Positions 8,693 through 17,589 of a DNA stretch of 64,000 bases are shown here, piece after piece. Position numbers and translations under genes: made by a program. Source of the stretch: an uncultured Bacilli bacterium. Its GTDB lineage: Bacteria > Bacillota_I > Bacilli_A > RF39 > UBA660. Location: the NCBI GenBank assembly GCA_934153945.1, contig CAKPFM010000001.1, positions 124,001 through 188,000 on the forward strand, read 5' to 3'. The notes below the pieces were generated by a model. That model saw only the letters and a list, made by a program, of their open reading frames with translations, was not told the DNA's origin and ran no database searches. Every line of letters begins with the position of its first letter. Position 1 is the stretch's first letter.

Positions 8693-11581
8693 ATGATTAT
8701 ACCTTTTAATATTAAAACCGATGCATCTTTATTAAAAAGTTTAATAAAAATAGATGATTTAATTAATATTGCTAAAGAATATAATTATGAAGCATTAACT
8801 ATTACAGATAACAAAATGTATAATGTTATGTCTTTTTATCACAAATGTCTCATCTCTAATATTAAACCAATCATAGGAATAGAATTAACTATTAATAACA
8901 ATACATTCTTATTATATGCAAAAGATATATTTGGATATTATAATTTAGTAAGAATAACTAGTTTAGAAAATATAACTATAAATGATTTAACAAAAGATGG
9001 ATTAATACTAATACTACCTTATAAAAGTTTTGAATTAAAAAATGAATTAAAACAAATTTTTGACGATATATATTATAGTTATGAAAATGTTTTTGAATAT
9101 GAACAAATTAAAGATACTAAATGTATATATGTCAATGAAATAAAAGCATTAACTTTAGAAGATACGGAATATTTATCATACTTAGATTCTATTAGAACAG
9201 GTGAAAGTTTAGAAATCAAATATAATGATTACTATTTAAAAACTAAAGAAGAATTAAAGAAATTAGAAAAAAATATAAAATATCATGAAGAAATATATAA
9301 TAAATGTAATGTAGAAATTAACCATAGAGATGATTTGTTACCTAAATTTAAATGTCCTGATAATGAAGATAATTTTAGCTATCTAAAAAAACTATGTTTG
9401 ATTGGTGTTAAAAAAAAGTTAGGAGAAACAGTACCTAAAATATATCAAGAAAGATTAAAATACGAATTAAATGTTATAAATGAAATGGGTTTTTGTAACT
9501 ATTTTTTAATTGTTCAAGATTATGTTAAGTTTGCGAAAGAAAATGGTATATTAGTTGGACCAGGAAGAGGTAGTGCTGCTGGATCTTTAGTATCTTATGT
9601 ACTAGATATTACCGATGTTGATCCAATAAAATATAATTTATTATTTGAAAGATTTTTAAATAAAATGCGTGTTACAATGCCTGATATAGATATAGATTTT
9701 GAATTTATTAGAAGACAAGAAGTAATAAATTATTGTATTTCTAAATATGGAGAAAAAAAAGTAGCGGGTATTATTACTTTTGGTACATTAGCGTCAAAAC
9801 AAGCTATTAGAGATGTAGGAAAAGTACTTAATGTATCAGTAGATAAAATAGAACAATTAACTAAAAAAATAGATTCTAAATTAAATTTAAAAGACAATTT
9901 AAATAATATTAAACAATATTTAAATGATAAAGAATTACTAAAAATATATAAAGTAGCTTCTAAAATAGAAGGATTAAAAAGACATACATCTATTCATGCT
10001 GCTGGAATAATAATATCTAATGTGGATTTAAATCAAGTAGTACCTATTGAAAAAAAAGACAATATGTATGTTGTAGATTATAGTATGGAATATTTAGAAG
10101 AATTAGGATTATTAAAAATGGATTTTTTAGCTTTAAAAAATTTAACTACTATTCAAAATATACTAGATAGTATAAATAAGGAACAACAAGTAATTGATTT
10201 AAAAGATATTCCATTAAATGATTCTAAAACATTTGAACTATTTCAAAATGGTAATACATTAGGTATATTTCAATTTGAAAAACCAGGAATGATTAAATTT
10301 TTAAAAAAATTAAAACCAACTAATTTTGAGGATATATTTGCTGCTTTAGCTTTATATAGACCAGGACCAATGGATAATATAGATACTTATATAAAAAGAA
10401 AAGAAGGCAAAGAAAAAATTGATTATATTGATGATTCAATTGAATATATATTAAAACCAACTTATGGAATAATAATATATCAAGAACAAATTATGCAGAT
10501 AGCTTGTACACTTGCTGGTTATACATTAGGTGAAGCTGATATTTTAAGAAGAGCAATCAGTAAAAAGAAAAGTAATGTATTATTAGAAGAACAATCTAAA
10601 TTTATAGAAAAAACTATTAATAATGGACATTCAAAAGAAGTAGCAACTAAAGTATTTAATTATATTTTAAAATTTGCTTCATATGGATTTAATAGATCAC
10701 ATTCAGTAGCATATGCACTTCTATCATATAAAATGGCTTATTTAAAAGCTCATTACCATGAACACTTTATGAAATGTTTACTATCACAATCTATTGGTAG
10801 TTCAATTGATACAAGTAATTATATAGATGAATGTAAAAATGAAAATATCAAAATATTAAATCCAAATATTAATGAAAGTACAAATAATTATATAGTAACT
10901 AATAATGGAATTTTATATCCTTTAAATAATATTAAAAATATAGGATCATTAGTAGCAACCAGTATAATTGAAGAAAGAAAAAATGGATTATATAAAGATA
11001 TATATGATTTTATAAAAAGAACTGATAGAAAAATAGTAAATAAAAAAGTTATAGAATCACTCATATTAGCAGGAACTTTTGATATATTTAAAATAAATAG
11101 AAAAACTTTAATTGATTCGATTGATATAATAATAAATTATGGAGAAGTAATAAAATTAAATGATGACTATAATTTAAAACCAGTTTTAGAAGAAAAAAAT
11201 GATTATACAACTAAAGAAAAAATGGAACATGAACTTGATTTATTTGGCTTTTATTTATCATTTAATCCCGTTGTAGAAATAAGAAAAAAAATTCCAACAA
11301 CAATATCATTGAAAAATATTGATACATATTTTGATAAAATTGTTGATGTTGTTGTAATGGTAGAAAATTATCGTGTTATAGAAAGTAAAAATAATACAAA
11401 GATGGCCTTTATTTTAGGTAGTGATGAATTTAAAAAGATGGATTTTGTATTATTTTCAAATGTTTATGAAATAGCTCCGGAAATAAATAAAAATGATATA
11501 GTAATAATTAGAGGTAAAGTAGAAAAAAGATTTGATAAATATCAAATTATAGTAAGTAAAATTAAAAAAGTTAATTATTGA
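8693..11581 (+). CDS. dnaE: DNA polymerase III subunit alpha (DnaE type)
   Basis: This C-family replicative polymerase has 962 residues, against about 1,100 in B. subtilis DnaE. In Firmicutes, DnaE extends RNA primers before handing over to PolC. The catalytic signature PDIDIDF (about residue 335) and the GPGRGSAAGSLVSY motif are intact, as are the IYQEQIM and SYGFNRSHSVAYA segments. A C-terminal OB-fold follows (about residues 875-960). The N-terminal PHP domain has lost its histidine ligands: the usual VHLxVHSxxS reads FNIKTDASLL, so it is probably structural and non-metal-binding. An AAGGA site precedes the ATG. Confidence 0.95.
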   Translation: MIIPFNIKTDASLLKSLIKIDDLINIAKEYNYEALTITDNKMYNVMSFYHKCLISNIKPIIGIELTINNNTFLLYAKDIFGYYNLVRITSLENITINDLTKDGLILILPYKSFELKNELKQIFDDIYYSYENVFEYEQIKDTKCIYVNEIKALTLEDTEYLSYLDSIRTGESLEIKYNDYYLKTKEELKKLEKNIKYHEEIYNKCNVEINHRDDLLPKFKCPDNEDNFSYLKKLCLIGVKKKLGETVPKIYQERLKYELNVINEMGFCNYFLIVQDYVKFAKENGILVGPGRGSAAGSLVSYVLDITDVDPIKYNLLFERFLNKMRVTMPDIDIDFEFIRRQEVINYCISKYGEKKVAGIITFGTLASKQAIRDVGKVLNVSVDKIEQLTKKIDSKLNLKDNLNNIKQYLNDKELLKIYKVASKIEGLKRHTSIHAAGIIISNVDLNQVVPIEKKDNMYVVDYSMEYLEELGLLKMDFLALKNLTTIQNILDSINKEQQVIDLKDIPLNDSKTFELFQNGNTLGIFQFEKPGMIKFLKKLKPTNFEDIFAALALYRPGPMDNIDTYIKRKEGKEKIDYIDDSIEYILKPTYGIIIYQEQIMQIACTLAGYTLGEADILRRAISKKKSNVLLEEQSKFIEKTINNGHSKEVATKVFNYILKFASYGFNRSHSVAYALLSYKMAYLKAHYHEHFMKCLLSQSIGSSIDTSNYIDECKNENIKILNPNINESTNNYIVTNNGILYPLNNIKNIGSLVATSIIEERKNGLYKDIYDFIKRTDRKIVNKKVIESLILAGTFDIFKINRKTLIDSIDIIINYGEVIKLNDDYNLKPVLEEKNDYTTKEKMEHELDLFGFYLSFNPVVEIRKKIPTTISLKNIDTYFDKIVDVVVMVENYRVIESKNNTKMAFILGSDEFKKMDFVLFSNVYEIAPEINKNDIVIIRGKVEKRFDKYQIIVSKIKKVNY

Positions 11582-11596
11582 TTTTATATTTATAAT

Positions 11597-11605
11597 TGAT
11601 ATAAT
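11597..11605 (+). promoter_or_regulatory. Extended -10 promoter of the CmpB-like/GT2 operon
   Basis: TGA directly precedes TATAAT at 11600-11605. It places transcription start near 11612, which decides in favour of the start at 11628. Confidence 0.5.
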
Positions 11606-11627
11606 AAGCGTGATGGATGGTGGCAGT

Positions 11628-12293
11628 ATGAAAGATAAAGTTTTCGCTAAAGGGTTTTGTGTAGAAAAAGCATTTTTACTATTTGTAGCAGGTTGTATTA
11701 TAGGAAATTATTATGAACAAATTTTAAATTTAATTACTCATTATTATAATGATGGAACAATATTTTGGGAGTATAGAAGAGGGGTAATTTATGGACCATT
11801 TAGTCCAATATATGGTACCGGAATACTTTTATTTGTATTTCTTCTTACATTAAAACCTTTAAATAATTTAAAAATTTTCTTATATGGATCATTCATTGGT
11901 GGAGCATTTGAATATTTAGTAAGTTTTTTTCAGGAATTATTTGTTGGAACAACATCATGGAATTATACAGGATATTTTTTAAATATAAATGGTAGAACAA
12001 CGATTCCTTTTATGATGTTTTGGGGATTAGGAGCTTTATTTACAATAAAAATATTTTATCCATGGTTTTCTAATTTGATTGAAAAAATCCCATATAAAAT
12101 AGGAAATTTTATTTATAAATTTCTTTTAATATTTTTAATAACCGATATGATTATTTCTTTTACTGCTTTATTAAGACAAAACTTAAGAAGACATGATATA
12201 CCACCATATACAATAATTGGTGAAATATATGATAAAGTTTATACTGATGAGGTATTACATCACTATTTTCCTAATATGGTACAAAGCAAATGA
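11628..12293 (+). CDS. CmpB-like multi-pass membrane protein ('putative ABC transporter permease' family)
   Basis: This 221-residue protein has five or so hydrophobic segments and the family hallmark WEYRRGVIYGPFSPIYG near residue 45. Glu and Arg precede the YGPFxPIYG loop in the ABC_trans_CmpB family. A second conserved block, FEYLVSFFQELFVGTTSWNY, follows near residue 100. The function is not known; despite the name, no ATPase partner is adjacent. GGTGG precedes the ATG at 11628. The 3' end overlaps the glycosyltransferase start by 4 bp, so the two membrane proteins are coupled. Confidence 0.8.
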   Translation: MKDKVFAKGFCVEKAFLLFVAGCIIGNYYEQILNLITHYYNDGTIFWEYRRGVIYGPFSPIYGTGILLFVFLLTLKPLNNLKIFLYGSFIGGAFEYLVSFFQELFVGTTSWNYTGYFLNINGRTTIPFMMFWGLGALFTIKIFYPWFSNLIEKIPYKIGNFIYKFLLIFLITDMIISFTALLRQNLRRHDIPPYTIIGEIYDKVYTDEVLHHYFPNMVQSK

Positions 12294-13447
12294 TTATATT
12301 AAGTTTTATATTAATAATTATAACGTTCTTTCTTAAGAAAAAAATTATATTAAAAAAAGAAAATAATCCAAAAAGTATTAGTTTTTTAATACCAGCTAGA
12401 GATGAGTCAAAAGTAATTGAAAATTTATTAAAAAATATAATTAATCAAACTATTAAGATAAATCCAAGTGATATATATGTGATAGTAGAAGATAAAAATG
12501 ATCCAACAATTTCTATATGTAATAAATATAATGTATCAGTAATTATTAGAAAAAATTTAGATTTAAAAACTAAAGGTTATGCTTTAGATGATGGACTAAA
12601 ACAAATAAAGAAAAAATATGATTTATATTTTATAATGGATGCTGATAATGTGTTAGATTCTAAGTTTGTTGAAGAAATGTTAAATAGTTATAGAGAAGGG
12701 TATGATATAGCTACAGGCTATAGAAATGTTAAAAATGGTAATGATAGTTTAGTATCATCAGCTAGTGGAGTAACCTTTTCTCTTTTAAATAACATTTTAA
12801 ATAAATCAAGAATTAAAAATAATATTCCAGTATTATTATCTGGAACAGGTTTCTATATAAAAGGAAAAATTATAAACAATTTTAATGGATATCCATTTAA
12901 TAGTTTAACTGAAGATTATGAATTGTCACTATATAGTATTTTAAATAAATATAAAACTACATATAACGATAAAGCTATATTTTATGATGAACAACCAATT
13001 AATTATAAAAATACTATTAATCAAAGAAAAAGATGGATAAAAGGTTATTTTACAAATAGATTTAAATATCTTCCTTTATTAAAAAAATCTTATAAAGATA
13101 ATAAAGATGTATCAATATTAAATGAATTAATTGGTATCAAACCTTATTTAATGTTAATAATAGGCATATTAATATGGATAATATATTTTATATGTAATAA
13201 GATGTGGCTTCAAATTGGTATTATATTTATTTCTATATATATAGCATTAATGTTAGTAACATTACTTGGATTAATAAATGATAAAAAAATCAACCTTTCA
13301 TTTAAAAGAAAATTTCAAATGATATTTTTTAATCCTTTATATTTAATTAGTTTTGTTCATATTGCTATATTAGTTTTAATAAATAGAAATGTTACATGGG
13401 AACCTGTAGAACATAGTAGAAACATTGATAATATAACTGACAAATAA
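12290..13447 (+). CDS. Membrane-bound family 2 glycosyltransferase
   Basis: This 385-residue GT2 enzyme has an N-terminal membrane helix and a GT-A domain. That domain shows ISFLIPARDESKVIENL at about residue 30, the DxD motif in FIMDADNVL near residue 116, the catalytic TEDYELSLYS near residue 203, and QRKRW (a QxxRW-type motif) near residue 245. Two or three C-terminal membrane helices follow. The QxxRW box is typical of processive synthases that polymerise and export glycans. The substrate is unknown. It is coupled to the CmpB-like gene by a 4-bp overlap and ends at a strong terminator. Confidence 0.88.
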   Translation: MIILSFILIIITFFLKKKIILKKENNPKSISFLIPARDESKVIENLLKNIINQTIKINPSDIYVIVEDKNDPTISICNKYNVSVIIRKNLDLKTKGYALDDGLKQIKKKYDLYFIMDADNVLDSKFVEEMLNSYREGYDIATGYRNVKNGNDSLVSSASGVTFSLLNNILNKSRIKNNIPVLLSGTGFYIKGKIINNFNGYPFNSLTEDYELSLYSILNKYKTTYNDKAIFYDEQPINYKNTINQRKRWIKGYFTNRFKYLPLLKKSYKDNKDVSILNELIGIKPYLMLIIGILIWIIYFICNKMWLQIGIIFISIYIALMLVTLLGLINDKKINLSFKRKFQMIFFNPLYLISFVHIAILVLINRNVTWEPVEHSRNIDNITDK

Positions 13448-13450
13448 AAG

Positions 13451-13484
13451 AAAAAAGATCAAATAAAAATTTTGATCTTTTATT
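13451..13484 (+). terminator. Terminator after GT2 gene
   Basis: The AAAGATCAAA / TTTGATCTTT stem with an A/T-only loop is followed by a T-rich tail, directly after the stop codon. Confidence 0.85.
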
Positions 13485-13564
13485 ATATTGCTTAATTAAG
13501 TACATTATAAACTAATTATTTCATTAATTATTATCTACATATATTAATACTAGGAAGTGAAATT

Positions 13565-13962
13565 ATGGAAATAATAAAAAGATTGCTGTATCTACTAGTG
13601 AAGAGTTAAAAGAAGTTTTAGAAAATGATAATAATTATGAATTTATATATTTAATGGATAATATTACTTTAACTAGTGGTATTAAAATAAATGAAAATAA
13701 ACAAAAAATAGTAATAGATGGTACTTATAATAATAACAGATATACTTTAACTGATGCTTTAGTATTTAAAAAATTAGATGATGAAATAATTATCTTAAAT
13801 GAAATACCAACTTTAGTATTTACTGGTACTAACAATGAAAATTCAAAAAAAACACTAATTACTTGGTCTAAAGAAAAAGGTCCACTTTTAGATTTAACAA
13901 ATGATGCCTTAGAAGTAAACGAAGAATATTTTGCTGAAATAATTTTTGTATTAGAAGAATAA
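13565..13962 (+). pseudogene. Frameshifted, truncated surface adhesin-like fragment
   Basis: An ATG at 13565 sits behind an AGGAAGTG ribosome site, but its frame stops after 14 codons. The downstream frame runs to 13962 and is open from about 13562 without a start until 13654. A single missing base in the A-run after ATGG would give a continuous protein of about 130 residues starting MENNKKIAVSTSEELKEVL. The first ~65 residues (SGIKINENKQKIVIDGTYNN) look like the start of the pectate-lyase-like adhesive domain of large Firmicutes surface proteins; the rest is unrecognised. Alternatively, translation begins at 13654 as a 102-residue protein. Confidence 0.5.
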
Positions 13963-14005
13963 TATATTAAATAAAAATAGTTATATATAAATTATACTAA
14001 AATAG

Positions 14006-14034
14006 TTGCAATTTAATAAAATATAGTGTATATT
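14006..14034 (+). promoter_or_regulatory. SigA-type promoter of rpsO
   Basis: TTGCAA at 14006-14011 and TATATT at 14029-14034 have a 17-bp spacer. Transcription would start near 14041, giving a leader of about 74 nt. Confidence 0.65.
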
Positions 14035-14044
14035 ATATTTGTAC

Positions 14045-14110
14045 TTATTCGTGGAATTAAGAAGATCCGACTTATTTCTAGGAGTAAAGCGAATTAAAGA
14101 GAGGAGAAAA
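14045..14110 (+). promoter_or_regulatory. Possible autoregulatory leader of S15 mRNA
   Basis: The leader can fold with an outer ATTCG / CGAAT pairing (14047-14051 with 14090-14094) and an inner CTTA / TAAAG helix, just before the GAGAGG ribosome site. S15 represses its own mRNA through structured leaders in many bacteria. The fold was drawn by eye and does not match a leader class I can name. Confidence 0.35.
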
Positions 14111-14114
14111 TAAA

Positions 14115-14384
14115 ATGGCATTAAGTAAATTAGAAAAAGAACAAATCGTTAAAAAATATGCTAGAACAGAAGGAGATACAGGATCTGCAGAAGTTCAAAT
14201 AGCTATATTAACAAAAGAAATTAATGATTTAACTGAACACTTAAAAGAACATTCACACGATTATCATTCAAGACGTGGATTACTTAAAAAAGTTGGTAGA
14301 AGAAGAAGTTTATTAAACTACTTATTAAAAACTGATGTAACACGTTATAGAGCAATTGTTCAAGCTTTAGGTTTAAGAAAATAA
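14115..14384 (+). CDS. rpsO: 30S ribosomal protein S15
   Basis: This 89-residue uS15 has exactly family length. It shows the conserved GDTGSAEVQIAILTKEINDLTEHLKEH block and the RRGLLKKVGRRRSLLNYL rRNA-binding helix. It assembles with helices 20-22 of 16S rRNA. GAGAGGAG precedes the ATG. It is followed by its own terminator and then pnp, the conserved rpsO-pnp order. Confidence 0.98.
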   Translation: MALSKLEKEQIVKKYARTEGDTGSAEVQIAILTKEINDLTEHLKEHSHDYHSRRGLLKKVGRRRSLLNYLLKTDVTRYRAIVQALGLRK

Positions 14385-14396
14385 TTATAAATAGTA

Positions 14397-14420
14397 GGCA
14401 CTCTTTTTTGAGTGTCTTTT
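14397..14420 (+). terminator. Terminator between rpsO and pnp
   Basis: A 7-bp stem GGCACTC / GAGTGTC, with a T6 loop and TTTT tail. In many bacteria rpsO-pnp is partly read through here. Confidence 0.85.
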
Positions 14421-14480
14421 ATGTTAAAAATAAGATGCTAATAAATATTAATATTATACAAAGAAAAAACGGAGGTAAAC

Positions 14481-16616
14481 ATGAAAAAAATATTTGAATT
14501 AGATTTTAGAGGAAGAAAATTAATAGTAGAACATGGTGAACTAGCAAAACAAGCACATGGTGCAGTATTAGTAAGATATGGAGATACAGTTATATTATCA
14601 ACTGCTGTAGTATCTAAAAATGCTAATATATTGTCAGACTTTTTCCCATTAATGGTTTTATATCAAGAAAAACTATATTCAGTAGGAAAAATACCAGGAG
14701 GATTTATTAAAAGGGAAGGTAGACCAACTGATGCCGCTACACTAGCAGCTCGTATGATCGATAGACCTATGAGACCAATGTTCCCTGAAGACTTTAGAAA
14801 TGAAGTACAAGTAGTAAATACTGTACTATCAGTAGATAATGATTATTCACCAGAACTTACAGCTATGTTTGGATCAAGTTTATGTACTTGTATTTCAAAA
14901 ATACCATTCGATGGTCCAATTGCTGGAGTAAAAGTTGGTAGAGTAAATGGTGAATTTATTATAAATCCTACACCAGACGAATTAGAAATATCAGACATAG
15001 ATTTAACAGTAGCAGGTACTAAATATGCAATAAACATGGTAGAAGCAGGTTCAAAAGAAGTATCGGAAGCTGATATGTTAGAAGCATTAATGTTTGGACA
15101 TGAAGCAGTAAAAGAATTATGTGAATTCCAAGAAAAAATCATCGAAGAAATCGGTGTAGAAAAAATGGAATATGAAAAACTAGAAATAGAAGATTCATTA
15201 AAAGAAGAAATAAAATCACTTGCTTCAGCTAAATTAGATAGCGCTATGAGAATTAAAGAAAAACAAGAAAAATATGCAGCTATAGATAATGTAAAAGAAG
15301 AAGTAGTTAATAAATATATAGAAGAAAATAGTGATTTAGATAAAGAAGAATTAAATGTATTAATTACTAAAGTTAAACTAGTATTAGAATCAATAGAATA
15401 TGAAATATTTAGAGCAATAACAGTAAATGAAAAAACAAGATCAGATGGAAGAAAAATGGATGAAATAAGACCACTTTCAACTGATATAGATTTACTTCCT
15501 AGAACTCATGGTAGTGCTTTATTTACAAGAGGAGAAACACAAGCACTAGCTGTAACAACTCTAGGAGCACTAAACGAATATCAAGTACTAGATGGAATAA
15601 GTTTAGAAGCTGAAAAACACTTTATGCTACACTATAACTTTCCTCAATTTAGCGTAGGTGAAACAGGAAGATATGGAAGCCCAGGAAGAAGAGAAATAGG
15701 ACATGGTGCTTTAGGAGAAAGATGTTTAAAACAAGTAATGCCTAGTGAGGAAGAATTCCCATATACAGTAAGAGTTGTATCAGAAATATTAGAATCAAAT
15801 GGTTCATCAAGTCAAGCAACAATATGTGCTGGATGTATGAGTTTAATGGCAGCTGGTGTTCCTATTAAAGCTCCAGTAGCAGGTATAGCAATGGGATTAA
15901 TTACTTCAAGTGATGGAAATGACTATACAATATTAACTGATATTCAAGGTATGGAAGATCACTTAGGAGATATGGATTTCAAAGTTGGTGGAACAAGAAA
16001 AGGTATTTGTTCATTACAAATGGATATTAAAATAAAAGGTATAACAAAAGAAATACTAAAAGAAGCTCTAGAACAAGCAAAAAAAGCTCGTATGGAAATA
16101 CTAGATGTAATGGAAAAACAAATAGCTGAACCAAGAAAAGAAGTATCAAAATATGCACCAAAAACTTGTATATTTATGATTAATCCAGATAAGATAAAAG
16201 ATGTTATCGGAAAAGGTGGAGAAATGATTACAAAAATTATTTGTGAAGCAAGTAACGTAACATCAGTAACAGATATAAATGCTGTAAAAGTAGATTTAGA
16301 AGACGATGGAAAAGTTATAATTTATCACTATGATCAAGAAATAATCGATAAAACAGCAGAAATGATTAAATCAATAGTAAGAGAAGTAGAAGATAATAAA
16401 ATATATAAAGGAAAAGTTGTAAAAGTAGAAGACTTTGGATGCTTTGTAGAACTATGGCCTGGATGTGAAGGATTAGTACATGTTTCTAAATTAGCTGAAG
16501 AAAGAGTTGAAAAAGCTAGTGATGTAGTTAAAGTTGGGGATGAAATACTAGTAAAATCTTTAGGATATGATAAAAAAGGAAGACTTAATTTATCTAGAAA
16601 AGATGCTTTAAATTAA
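14481..16616 (+). CDS. pnp: Polyribonucleotide nucleotidyltransferase (PNPase)
   Basis: PNPase degrades RNA 3' to 5' by phosphorolysis and is part of the RNA turnover machinery. The 711 residues contain two RNase PH domains: the first about residues 1-140, the second about 310-540 with the catalytic-core segment ETGRYGSPGRREIGHGALGE split around residue 395. An all-helical linker lies between them. A KH domain follows (PDKIKDVIGKGGEMI, about residue 568) and then an S1 domain (GKVVKVEDFGCFVEL, about residue 640). The length is normal. GGAGG precedes the ATG. Confidence 0.98.
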   Translation: MKKIFELDFRGRKLIVEHGELAKQAHGAVLVRYGDTVILSTAVVSKNANILSDFFPLMVLYQEKLYSVGKIPGGFIKREGRPTDAATLAARMIDRPMRPMFPEDFRNEVQVVNTVLSVDNDYSPELTAMFGSSLCTCISKIPFDGPIAGVKVGRVNGEFIINPTPDELEISDIDLTVAGTKYAINMVEAGSKEVSEADMLEALMFGHEAVKELCEFQEKIIEEIGVEKMEYEKLEIEDSLKEEIKSLASAKLDSAMRIKEKQEKYAAIDNVKEEVVNKYIEENSDLDKEELNVLITKVKLVLESIEYEIFRAITVNEKTRSDGRKMDEIRPLSTDIDLLPRTHGSALFTRGETQALAVTTLGALNEYQVLDGISLEAEKHFMLHYNFPQFSVGETGRYGSPGRREIGHGALGERCLKQVMPSEEEFPYTVRVVSEILESNGSSSQATICAGCMSLMAAGVPIKAPVAGIAMGLITSSDGNDYTILTDIQGMEDHLGDMDFKVGGTRKGICSLQMDIKIKGITKEILKEALEQAKKARMEILDVMEKQIAEPRKEVSKYAPKTCIFMINPDKIKDVIGKGGEMITKIICEASNVTSVTDINAVKVDLEDDGKVIIYHYDQEIIDKTAEMIKSIVREVEDNKIYKGKVVKVEDFGCFVELWPGCEGLVHVSKLAEERVEKASDVVKVGDEILVKSLGYDKKGRLNLSRKDALN

Positions 16617-16628
16617 TAAGGTGGTTGC

Positions 16629-17528
16629 ATGCTTAAAATAGAATTAAATGGTAAGAATATAATAAATCCAAATGAAGATATTAGAAATCAATTTAGAGAA
16701 ATTATAAAAGAAAATGATGAATGTCCAAGTGATGAAATATATGATACTATTTATGACATAATTGAAAATGTTAAAGAATTAAATCATTTAGAATATGTTT
16801 CAATAATAGCTTTAATGTATAAAGACGTTTATTGCTATTATAATTATTTATTAAAACATAATGAAACAAATCCTGATATATTGGAAAAATCAAGAATATT
16901 GGATGCTTGTAGCATAGAAGATGTATTAAAAGCTTATTATAATAATCAAGGTTTCTTTTTAAACAATTTTGTATATATATTAAGTTTAAATAACTTATTC
17001 TATATTAAAATGCTACTAAGTTTAAATAATTTTCAAAAGGAATTATTAAACGAAATGATTCCAATGAATAAATATGATGAAATGGCTTTAAAACAATATA
17101 CTAATTTTACTTCACTAGAAGAGTACTATTTTAGTATTATTGATGAGAATACATCAGTTGAAGAAATAGTTGAATATATATCTAACTTTCTTGAATATTT
17201 ATATTATTATAATAAAGAAACTTATGATAATTACATAAAATCAATAATACAAAAAATTTATAAATACTGCTATTATTATTTAAATAGTTCATCTGAAGTT
17301 GAAGAAGAAGATTTAGAAGTAAGAATTGTAAAACTTATAAATGGTAAAAGTGTTCAAGAAATTGGTAAAGAATTACAAAAAGATAAAAATATGTTAAATG
17401 AAATAATATTAAGAATATTTGACGATTTGGAATTAGGATATCCATCAATTTCTACAAATAAGGGTTATAAGTTAGTAACCGAGAAAGATTTAAATGACTA
17501 TATAACAAAAATCAAAAAGAAGCATTAA
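16629..17528 (+). CDS. Hypothetical protein downstream of pnp
   Basis: This 299-residue soluble protein is not recognised. It is rich in Asn, Tyr, Glu and Ile and predicted to be largely helical. The last ~60 residues (KSVQEIGKELQKDKNMLNEI onward) look like a helix-turn-helix-type segment, but this is weak. It starts 12 bp after pnp with GGTGG before the ATG and is probably co-transcribed with it. It ends in a terminator whose 5' arm includes the last codons. No membrane segment or signal peptide is visible. Confidence 0.7.
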   Translation: MLKIELNGKNIINPNEDIRNQFREIIKENDECPSDEIYDTIYDIIENVKELNHLEYVSIIALMYKDVYCYYNYLLKHNETNPDILEKSRILDACSIEDVLKAYYNNQGFFLNNFVYILSLNNLFYIKMLLSLNNFQKELLNEMIPMNKYDEMALKQYTNFTSLEEYYFSIIDENTSVEEIVEYISNFLEYLYYYNKETYDNYIKSIIQKIYKYCYYYLNSSSEVEEEDLEVRIVKLINGKSVQEIGKELQKDKNMLNEIILRIFDDLELGYPSISTNKGYKLVTEKDLNDYITKIKKKH

Positions 17529-17540
17529 ATTGCTTCTTTT
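17517..17540 (+). terminator. Terminator of pnp operon
   Basis: AAGAAGCA / TGCTTCTT with a 6-nt loop and T tail, overlapping the stop codon of the preceding gene. Confidence 0.8.
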
Positions 17541-17544
17541 ATAA

Positions 17545-17573
17545 TTGACGAACACATGTATGTGTGATATATT
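17545..17573 (+). promoter_or_regulatory. Strong SigA-type promoter of the DNA polymerase IV gene
   Basis: TTGACG at 17545-17550 and TATATT at 17568-17573 have an exact 17-bp spacer. The spacer contains the inverted repeat ACACAT-GT-ATGTGT (17552-17565). Confidence 0.75.
17549..17562 (+). promoter_or_regulatory. LexA-like SOS operator in the dinB promoter
   Basis: CGAACACATGTATG matches the Firmicutes SOS box CGAAC-N4-GTTCG at 8 of 10 conserved positions: a perfect left half, with GT and the final G in the right half. It overlaps the -35 and spacer of the polymerase IV promoter, where bound LexA would block RNA polymerase. Regulation of Y-family polymerases by LexA is established; this particular site is inferred. 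Confidence 0.6.
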
Positions 17574-17589
17574 AGTAATGGTGATACAC

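Noticed and set aside
17545..17589. N-terminal extension of DNA polymerase IV starting at TTG 17545
   Set aside because: That codon is within the -35 box; GGTGAT and the conserved family N-terminus support 17590.
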